Shown here one piece after another: positions 7,928 to 13,327 of a stretch of DNA of 16,307 nt. The position numbers were made by a program, and so were the translations under genes. Source of the stretch: Anaerolineae bacterium (GTDB lineage Bacteria; Chloroflexota; Anaerolineae; JAFGEY01); the NCBI GenBank assembly GCA_016929205.1, contig JAFGJF010000148.1, positions 1 to 16,307 of the forward strand. Reading direction: 5' to 3'. The notes beneath the pieces were generated by a model. The model saw nothing but the letters and a program-made list of their open reading frames with translations, did no database searches and was not told the origin of the DNA. Within the stretch, counting starts at the first letter, position 1. Every line of letters starts with the position of its first letter.

Positions 7928-8033
7928 AGATAGCAGGAATATGCCAGTCGCTACCCATTGTCTTTTTTGTGACATGCCACCATTCCTTCGTCGCCTTTTG
8001 ATGTTTCTGACTGGGATCCCACCGTTCTCCAGC

Positions 8034-8050
8034 GATATGCTACCCATATC
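8034..8050. repeat. short inverted repeat upstream of the ceramidase-like gene
   Basis: GATATG (8034-8039) and CATATC (8045-8050) form a 6-bp dyad with a 5-base centre. It lies 12 bases before the 18-bp palindrome. It may be part of the same control region. Confidence 0.3.
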
Positions 8051-8062
8051 AGAAATCAGACG

Positions 8063-8080
8063 TATTCCTGGCCAGGAATA
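8063..8080. promoter_or_regulatory. perfect 18-bp palindrome, candidate operator
   Basis: TATTCCTGGCCAGGAATA reads the same on both strands with no loop and no mismatch, and is centred between 8071 and 8072. It lies 67 bases before the ATG of the ceramidase-like gene. A loopless palindrome of this size is typical of the operator of a homodimeric repressor or activator. An A-run, not a T-run, follows on the + strand, so it is not a terminator for the upstream gene. Confidence 0.45.
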
Positions 8081-8147
8081 GAAAAAAAGCCAAGATGTTC
8101 AAAAACAACGATTGGAACTGAGACTAGAAGCATCGAAGGAGATTGAT

Positions 8148-9437
8148 ATGGTGTTTCAAGCCGGCTTTGCCGAGGTGGATATCACTCCACCGTTAGGCAC
8201 GCACAAGATCGGCTGGCTAAAAGACATTGTCAGCGACAAGATCTTGTCGCCTCTCTTTGCTCGCGTGGTCGTGTTTCGGACGGCAGAGACACAAATTGCC
8301 ATCGTGCAATTGGACACGCTGTTCATCGCCTGGCCCGAGGTGGTGGCGATCCGCCAGGGTGTGAGCGAGCGATACCATTTCCCTGGCAGCGGAGTGATGG
8401 TAGCCGCCACGCACAATCACGCCGGTCCGGCGGTGACCCATGCCGGCGATGTACCTCAAGATGGAACCTATGCCGCATGGCTGGTCTCCAGGGTGATCGA
8501 GGCGTTTGGCGAGGCGCTGGCGCGGTTGCAGGAAGCCGAGATCGGGTTCGGACGCACGTTTGAGTGGCGGGTGGCGCACAACCGTCGCGTGGTGATGCGC
8601 GATGGCACGGTGCGCACCCACGGCACGTTTGACGATCCCAATGCGCTGTGTCTCGAGGGCCCGATCGACCCCGAGGTGGCGGTCCTCGCCGTGCGTGACA
8701 AGAACGGTAACCTGCTTGGCGCGTTGATCAACTTTTCCTGCCATCCCACGCACCACGGCGGCGATACGGCGATCGATGCCGGCTTTCCGGGTGTATTGGC
8801 CGGCGAATTGCGCGCCAAGGGTTTCCCGTTTGCGCTCTTTCTTAACGGTGCATCGGGCAACGTGCACACCAGCGATCCGTGCCAGGGTGGCGCAAACATG
8901 CCGGCGGAACAGGCTGGACAGCTTTTGGCTGAGGATGTTCAGCAGGTGCTGGAGACGATGATTTTTGATGACGATGTGCAGATTGGCGCTGTGTCGCACA
9001 CGCTGGATCTGCCTTATCGGCTGGTGACGGAGGACGAGGTCAGTGGCCTGGTGCGTGGCGCGCAGCGGTTCATCGACCCGGCGATCTATGATCGGGCCAT
9101 CCCGGCGCTCGTGAACCGCATCCGGCGTGATGGCGCGCATCGTGTCGAGATCCAGCTCCTTTTCCTGGCGGATGTTGTCCTGGCCAGCGTGCCGGGCGAG
9201 TATTTTTGTGAGTTCGGCCTCGAGATCAAAGAGCGAGCCTGCCGTGAATTGACCCGTCCGGTCCACGCCCTGGTGGTAAGCTGTGCGAACGGGCGGGTGG
9301 GCTATATTCCGACCCGGGCAGCGTTCGACCGTGGTGGTTACGAAACAACTTTTGGTCCCAGTTCAATGCTCTCTTCCTCTGCCGGGGACATGATCGCTGA
9401 TGCGGTGATTGCGCTGTTGCAGCGAACTAGAGAGTGA
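8148..9437 (+). CDS. neutral/alkaline ceramidase-like hydrolase (N-terminal domain only)
   Basis: A 429-aa protein matching the N-terminal domain of neutral/alkaline non-lysosomal ceramidases, which are zinc amide hydrolases. Single-domain bacterial relatives of this length are often uncharacterised and found near sugar-metabolism genes. The ATG at 8148 has AAGGAGA (8136-8142) before it; an in-frame TTG at 8112 lacks one. Seen: AGFAEVDITP at the start, the metal motif ATHNHAGP (His89, His91), NFSCHPTHHGG (His199), VPGEYFCEFG (Glu351) and GGYET (Tyr398). These match the zinc His/His/Glu/Tyr set of the Pseudomonas enzyme by motif. In place of the nucleophile loop GDVSPN the protein has NGASGNV, so true ceramidase activity is doubtful. 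The C-terminal immunoglobulin-like domain of real ceramidases is absent and there is no signal peptide. The C-terminus (SAGDMIADAVIALLQ) looks complete. Confidence 0.85.
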   Translation: MVFQAGFAEVDITPPLGTHKIGWLKDIVSDKILSPLFARVVVFRTAETQIAIVQLDTLFIAWPEVVAIRQGVSERYHFPGSGVMVAATHNHAGPAVTHAGDVPQDGTYAAWLVSRVIEAFGEALARLQEAEIGFGRTFEWRVAHNRRVVMRDGTVRTHGTFDDPNALCLEGPIDPEVAVLAVRDKNGNLLGALINFSCHPTHHGGDTAIDAGFPGVLAGELRAKGFPFALFLNGASGNVHTSDPCQGGANMPAEQAGQLLAEDVQQVLETMIFDDDVQIGAVSHTLDLPYRLVTEDEVSGLVRGAQRFIDPAIYDRAIPALVNRIRRDGAHRVEIQLLFLADVVLASVPGEYFCEFGLEIKERACRELTRPVHALVVSCANGRVGYIPTRAAFDRGGYETTFGPSSMLSSSAGDMIADAVIALLQRTRE

Positions 9438-9447
9438 GGTGGGGTTC

Positions 9448-10020
9448 ATGTTCCTGGTTGCCCACCGTTTCCATCGCCGGGGAGCCAAACGCGCACAGTG
9501 CTACAGCGTGTACGTGACCAATCTCGCTCTCGCGGCCATCATCGTGGTGGCCAGTCTGACCATCGGCTTTCGTACCTATCTCCTGGTGCAACTGCCGATC
9601 ATTTTGATCGGCGCCCTGGCCGGTACATGGCTGTTTTACGTCCAGCACCATTTCGAGAGCATTTACTGGGCGCGTCACGATGCGTGGGACCCGTGGCGGG
9701 CGGCGTTGGAAGGATCGTCCTATTACAAATTGCCGGCCATACTACAGTGGTTCTCGGGTAACATCGGCCTGCACCACATCCACCACGTGCGGCCGCGCAT
9801 TCCCAACTATGCGCTGCAACGGTGTTACGATGCTGTCCCGGCGATGCGAGAGGTCAAGCCGCTGACGATGCTCAAGAGTCTGGAGGCCTTGCGTTTTGGC
9901 CTGTACGACGAGCAGCAGAACAAGCTGGTCAGTTTTCGCGAACTTGATCGGTCATTTGCCAGGGGAGACAAGACTCTCACTTATTCTGATCGTTCAAAGA
10001 GGATTGACCCTCGCTTATAA
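9448..10020 (+). pseudogene. 5'-truncated fatty acid desaturase (C-terminal part)
   Basis: The 190-aa product matches only the C-terminal half of a membrane acyl-lipid desaturase of the Bacillus delta-5 Des type, a di-iron enzyme that introduces a double bond into lipid acyl chains. Seen: a hydrophobic stretch (LALAAIIVVASLTIG and the following LPIILIGALAGTWLF), then FYVQHHFESIYW, EGSSYYKLPAILQWFSGNIG, and the third histidine box LHHIHHVRPRIPNY. The usual N-terminal part with HDCGH (box 1) and HxxHH (box 2) is absent, so the iron site cannot form. Homology appears to begin at about 9438-9448, right after the TGA of the ceramidase-like gene (9435-9437). GAGGTGGGG (9436-9444) could still start translation at 9448. 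After FRELDR the last ~20 residues look non-native, and this part overlaps the convergent gene by 44 bases. It is most likely a rearrangement remnant. An assembly join is the alternative. Confidence 0.75.
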
Positions 10021-10948
10021 AGGACGTCCCGGCCAAAGCACTCGGAATAAATATCGCATTTATGTTTGTGTCCTGTGCTTCTACCAGACTTGATGCTGTG
10101 CCCAATTTACAGACCAGGTTATACGTATATGTGCCGCTTGAGACATCGAATCCGCGCGTCAACGCAAATGGAGCAAGTTGGCTTGTGGAAGACGTCGCAC
10201 CAAAGTCGGATGACAGCATCTGATAGTTTGTGTCCACCGTGGTTTCGGGCGTGATCGAACAGCTTATGGCATCTAGATCGCTGCCGTTAAAATCGGCAAA
10301 TCCCGACGCGTTGACGATGACGATACCCGGTGCTGGCGCATCGATCACCACCGAGCGAACAATTTTATCGGTGGTGGTCAGTTGCTCTTCTTGATCGCCG
10401 CCAGAGAAAGAGCCTGTACAGAAAAGCTCATCAGCGTGGTAGCCGTCCAAAAGATCGGCGTTCATTGCATAGGGAACTGCCGCCATAGGTACAAGACTGA
10501 GCCGCGTAAATGGGCCGGAGACAGAAGCGGCAAACCAGACGCGCAGGTGGCGGCCCGCCTCGGCAAAGACCATAGGATCTAGCACCTGGCTCATTCCGAC
10601 CAGCGTCGTATCACCAAGCAAAACCCCAAAGTAACCCTGCTCAACCCCAAGGGATACGGCGGCTGTGGGTTCACTGCCATTTGTCGACGTTGCATTGTTC
10701 GACCAATAAGTCACATTACCTGCCGCGTTTACGACAGCAAACTTGAAATAACCGGTACCCTCGTATGGCTCGTCTCCTACGGTGATAAATCCCTGATAGA
10801 ACACACTTTGCGGGCCAGTGCCTCCTGCCGGCGCAACGGCCTGACCTACGGCCGGTTTTTGAGCAACAGATGTGCTGGTCGTCAAGGCAGTCAACACCCA
10901 TACTAACAAAAGGAGAATGACGCCAATATTCCTGATCCTGTTATTCAT
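9977..10948 (-). CDS. secreted beta-rich protein of unknown function
   Basis: A 323-aa predicted exported protein. AAAGGA precedes the ATG at 10948 (minus strand). Residues 1-29 form a signal peptide with the core VILLLLVWVLTAL and a likely cleavage after TSVA. Residues ~45-165 resemble the 'YQG.l..g.p..G.y.f.f.' module of Chloroflexota surface proteins: FYQGFITVGDEPYEGTGYFK at the start, VPYAMNADLLDG at the end. The C-terminal part (~180-305) looks like a jelly-roll or C1q/TNF-like beta sandwich, with VRSVVIDAPAPGIVIVNASG, a central CSIT, TYTYNLVCKLG and NAIFIPSAL. Two Cys (CSI, VCK) could pair. No enzyme motif was seen, so an adhesive or structural surface role is inferred. It is 117 bases downstream of the C13-type peptidase gene on the same strand. 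Its 3' end overlaps the desaturase fragment. Confidence 0.8.
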   Translation of the reverse strand: MNNRIRNIGVILLLLVWVLTALTTSTSVAQKPAVGQAVAPAGGTGPQSVFYQGFITVGDEPYEGTGYFKFAVVNAAGNVTYWSNNATSTNGSEPTAAVSLGVEQGYFGVLLGDTTLVGMSQVLDPMVFAEAGRHLRVWFAASVSGPFTRLSLVPMAAVPYAMNADLLDGYHADELFCTGSFSGGDQEEQLTTTDKIVRSVVIDAPAPGIVIVNASGFADFNGSDLDAISCSITPETTVDTNYQMLSSDFGATSSTSQLAPFALTRGFDVSSGTYTYNLVCKLGTASSLVEAQDTNINAIFIPSALAGTSFISEGQSSLNDQNK

Positions 10949-10989
10949 CTTGTTTTCCTTTCTACTTTGCTGTTTTTGTTGACACCTTG

Positions 10990-11003
10990 TTTTTGCGCAA
11001 AAA
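10990..11003. promoter_or_regulatory. perfect 14-bp palindrome between the two secreted-protein genes
   Basis: TTTTTGCGCAAAAA is a loopless palindrome 42 bases before the start of the secreted protein gene (minus strand) and 62 bases after the stop of the C13 peptidase gene. Its position suits an operator for the small secreted protein. A T-run hairpin terminator is unlikely because no loop could form without opening the stem. AT-rich ends make a chance origin more likely than for the 8063 palindrome. Confidence 0.3.
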
Positions 11004-11065
11004 TATGGTCACAAACCAATCTCAATAGCCGTAACATGCCTCATAGACCAAAGCAAAAATGAGCG

Positions 11066-12748
11066 CTAATCCTGGTTCAAAACCAGCGGCAAATAGATCT
11101 CGTACCCGACTCGCACGGTTGCGCTTTGCGGGATAGCTTGTTTTCCGGCACCATCCTCGGCATAGACCACCAGCTGATATGACCCTCTCTCGTCAAAGCC
11201 GCTGTACGTCGCATCGTACGTGCCGTCGCTATTGCCATCGGTCAACGTCACCTCGGGCAGGTCCAGTTCCGGCGTGATATCGCCCGGCGCCGGCTCTTCA
11301 AAGGATGGCGGGTACAGCACTGCCCACACCCTCGACACACCTATGTCGTCTCGCACTTCAGCCTGGATAGCTCCCACCGGCCCGGGGATGACCGACGGCA
11401 CGCTGACTGTGTCGATCACCGGCGGCCGTTCGGCAAAGAACGCAGCCAGACCCCGTCCCCGCGCCACATCGCCGTCACTGCTGTCGTTGCCCGTGTTGTT
11501 GCCGTTGTCATCCAGCCACGGCTCCTGCCACAACCCCGTCGCCTCGACTGCCTCTTGGGCAACCGTGAAGCTGGTATATAGGTCCTGGCTCTCGCTCAGA
11601 GCCGTCAAGAAAACGTCAGAAAAGTAGGCTCCATCAGACGAGGCATAGGCATTCTGGTCACTGGCTGCCGAAGTAATGATCACCCGACCCGGCTTGGAAA
11701 TTTCGTGCAGCCCATCGACAAAACTGCCAGAAAGACAGGCTTCAATAAACACATTGATCGTGTCCGCTCCACTGGCTGATTCCAGGCTGCTCAACCAGCC
11801 GTCCAGTTCCGATGCTGTCACCGTGTCGCTGCTGCCGTTGATTACAAAAGTGTCTACACCGCCGTGATCTATCATATACACGTACAGTGCCACCCCTGGC
11901 CCAGCCTTGCTCGCCGCCCAGGTGGTAAGTGCATATGCCAAGTTGGCCGAAGTTGCGTCATCGTCCCGGCCGGACTGAGCGTCGGGGCTGAGGTAATAGA
12001 TGTTGTCGTCGCTCAATCCCCCCTCGCGAAAGAGCTGGTAGGCGCGGTTGGTGCAGTGGGCGATATTGGCCTGCAGGCTGTACGCGTCGTCGTGCCCGCC
12101 GACAACGATTGCTACCGGTAGGCCGGCTTGTTGCAGCCTGACCGATAGCTCATAACCGGCGTTGAGGCCATATTGGGCCGGGTCGTGGTTGCTGACTTGG
12201 ACGTAATAGGTTCCAGCCGAAAGCGCCGTCCACACGATGCGCACCGATCGACCAAAGGCATTGTCGTCGCTGCCCAGCAGGGAACCGCCCACGCAGCCGT
12301 CATAGAGCGAGAGCACGGTATCGGCTTCTTCGCCTGGATTGGCCGTTTGGATGATATAGGTGCGCCCGGCAAGGGCATCAAAGCGCGCCCAATCCTCGTC
12401 GGCATATTTGTGAAATGTGTGTAGCTGAGCCGAGCCATCGGTCGAGATGGCCTTGGCTGCAGAACATATGTCATCGGGTTCATAACCATCTCCCGGCAGT
12501 GCCGTCGGCGGCTTTCCCCCACCCCAGAAACCGAACACCAAGACGACATCGCCGCCGCTGCTGGTGCCGGCGATGGACTGACTAAACGCACTGCTGATAG
12601 AAACGTTGCCTCCGGTCTCGGCATGACTCGTTCCTCCTCCGAATACCCAGCGGCGGATGGCGGGTGAGCCCTGGGCCAGTACGATACCTACAAAAAGGCA
12701 CAAAAGTGCCAAGGATGTCAACAACCCAACGGTTCTTCGTCTATGCAT
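11066..12748 (-). CDS. secreted C13/legumain-like cysteine peptidase with PPC domain
   Basis: A 560-aa exported protein. AGGAGG (12754-12759) stands before the ATG (minus strand). Domains: signal peptide ~1-25 (core LLTSLALLCLFVGIV, cleavage after VLA); a degenerate repeat-like module ~33-78 (VFGGGTSHAETGG, SIAGTSSGG, GFWGGG) common in Chloroflexota exoproteins; a PPC-like beta domain ~86-205 (YEPDDICSAAKAI, DEDWARFDALAG, AGTYYVQVS); a clan CD cysteine peptidase domain ~209-430; an Ig-like beta domain ~440-545; and the tail IYLPLVLNQD. The catalytic pair is His295 (YMIDHGG) and Cys338 (FIEACLSG), each after a hydrophobic strand and 43 residues apart, as in legumain, gingipain and caspase relatives. 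IAIVVGG-like strand 1 (PVAIVVGGHDD) is also present. It acts outside the cytoplasm; the substrate is unknown. Legumains cut after Asn or Asp, but specificity cannot be read here. Confidence 0.88.
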   Translation of the reverse strand: MHRRRTVGLLTSLALLCLFVGIVLAQGSPAIRRWVFGGGTSHAETGGNVSISSAFSQSIAGTSSGGDVVLVFGFWGGGKPPTALPGDGYEPDDICSAAKAISTDGSAQLHTFHKYADEDWARFDALAGRTYIIQTANPGEEADTVLSLYDGCVGGSLLGSDDNAFGRSVRIVWTALSAGTYYVQVSNHDPAQYGLNAGYELSVRLQQAGLPVAIVVGGHDDAYSLQANIAHCTNRAYQLFREGGLSDDNIYYLSPDAQSGRDDDATSANLAYALTTWAASKAGPGVALYVYMIDHGGVDTFVINGSSDTVTASELDGWLSSLESASGADTINVFIEACLSGSFVDGLHEISKPGRVIITSAASDQNAYASSDGAYFSDVFLTALSESQDLYTSFTVAQEAVEATGLWQEPWLDDNGNNTGNDSSDGDVARGRGLAAFFAERPPVIDTVSVPSVIPGPVGAIQAEVRDDIGVSRVWAVLYPPSFEEPAPGDITPELDLPEVTLTDGNSDGTYDATYSGFDERGSYQLVVYAEDGAGKQAIPQSATVRVGYEIYLPLVLNQD

Positions 12749-12787
12749 ATATCCCTCCTACGTACACCTCATCACCCACGTTGGTTA

Positions 12788-12994
12788 TTACAGATCTATC
12801 AACACCCAGATCAAGTCTTGTCCCTCGATCAACGGTTCCATCGCTCCGCCGGCGATAGCGATAGTTCCGAGCGCATGACTGAATGCACCGGCTTCGGTTT
12901 CTGCCGCGTAGGCTTTTGTTGTCCAACCGTCCGCGCCAACGTTCAACAGATCTTTGACCTGATCACGCCAGAGAATGCACATCGCTGCGCGCAT
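12788..12994 (-). CDS. possible small protein, 68 aa, unknown
   Basis: This minus-strand ORF begins with ATG at 12994. AAGGA (13004-13008) lies 9 bases upstream. It ends 39 bases before the C13 peptidase start, so the two could be cotranscribed. The product has no signal peptide or known motif; the C-terminal half is hydrophobic and Gly/Ala-rich (GTIAIAGGAMEPLIEGQDL). No family is recognised. It could equally be a chance ORF in a region with decayed genes. Confidence 0.22.
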   Translation of the reverse strand: MRAAMCILWRDQVKDLLNVGADGWTTKAYAAETEAGAFSHALGTIAIAGGAMEPLIEGQDLIWVLIDL

Positions 12995-13078
12995 TCGCCT
13001 TTATCCTTGCCCACCACTCGGGCGATAATAGGCCGGGCCAAAGCTTGCCGTAAGGCCCATCTGTCCTCAGTCCTCAAC

Positions 13079-13288
13079 TGGCCGGAGGAGGATTGCGCGA
13101 TGTTGGTCAAGGTACCGCGTGTTTTTATGATGCGTATCATTCGCAGTTGTGTTGAATCGGCCAAGACGGGAGGTATCACCGAGATCACGTCCGAGTTCCT
13201 GGCACGGATTCAAGATAAACAAAGTGCGGAAAAGGGAAATAGCGATCTATTTGTAGTTGGTGTTCTGAGCAAATCGTGTTTGTGTTGA
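13079..13288 (+). CDS. PCP_red-like domain (light-independent protochlorophyllide reductase B C-terminal type), small or truncated gene
   Basis: The frame from the Trp codon at 13079 to the stop at 13288 gives ~69 residues. The first ~41 align without gaps to the C-terminal PCP_red domain known from BchB/ChlB and from stand-alone small proteins: W-x-x-E-x-x-x-x-L-x-K-V-P, then R, VE-x-A, and GI-x-x-IT-x-E-x-L (seen as NWPEEDCAMLVKVP, IIRSCVESA and GITEITSEFL). The start is unclear. An ATG at 13100 has the excellent ribosome-binding site GGAGGAGG (13084-13091) but would cut off the conserved Trp and Glu. Upstream, the frame is open but has no convincing start (a TTG at 13007 lacks a ribosome-binding site). 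So this is either a short gene starting at 13100 or the 3' end of a 5'-truncated gene. No other bacteriochlorophyll gene is present. The last ~20 residues (SDLFVVGVLSKSCLC) are not part of the domain. Confidence 0.45.
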   Translation, partial: WPEEDCAMLVKVPRVFMMRIIRSCVESAKTGGITEITSEFLARIQDKQSAEKGNSDLFVVGVLSKSCLC

Positions 13289-13327
13289 CTGCAAGCCATC
13301 TTGCGCATGCAGCGCATACATAACATT

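Larger units (their letters stand above)
12749..13327. other. 579-base gap between the two peptidase genes
   Basis: The gap holds the upstream region of the C13 peptidase gene, a possible 68-aa ORF on the minus strand (12788-12994), a PCP_red-like ORF end on the plus strand (separate entry), and a weak hairpin TGCGC-ATGCA-GCGCA (13302-13316) between the convergent stops at 13288 and 13328. The plus-strand frame is open from 12743, but its first ~100 codons have no recognisable content. Confidence 0.5.

Noticed and set aside
12743..13288. Full 181-codon plus-strand ORF taken as one gene
   Set aside because: The first ~100 residues show no motif, and the ATG overlaps the start of the minus-strand C13 gene. 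Only the last third carries a domain pattern.
13302..13316. TGCGC-ATGCA-GCGCA as a bidirectional terminator between the convergent stops
   Set aside because: The stem is 5 bp with no T-run on either side. It is listed only as part of the gap description.
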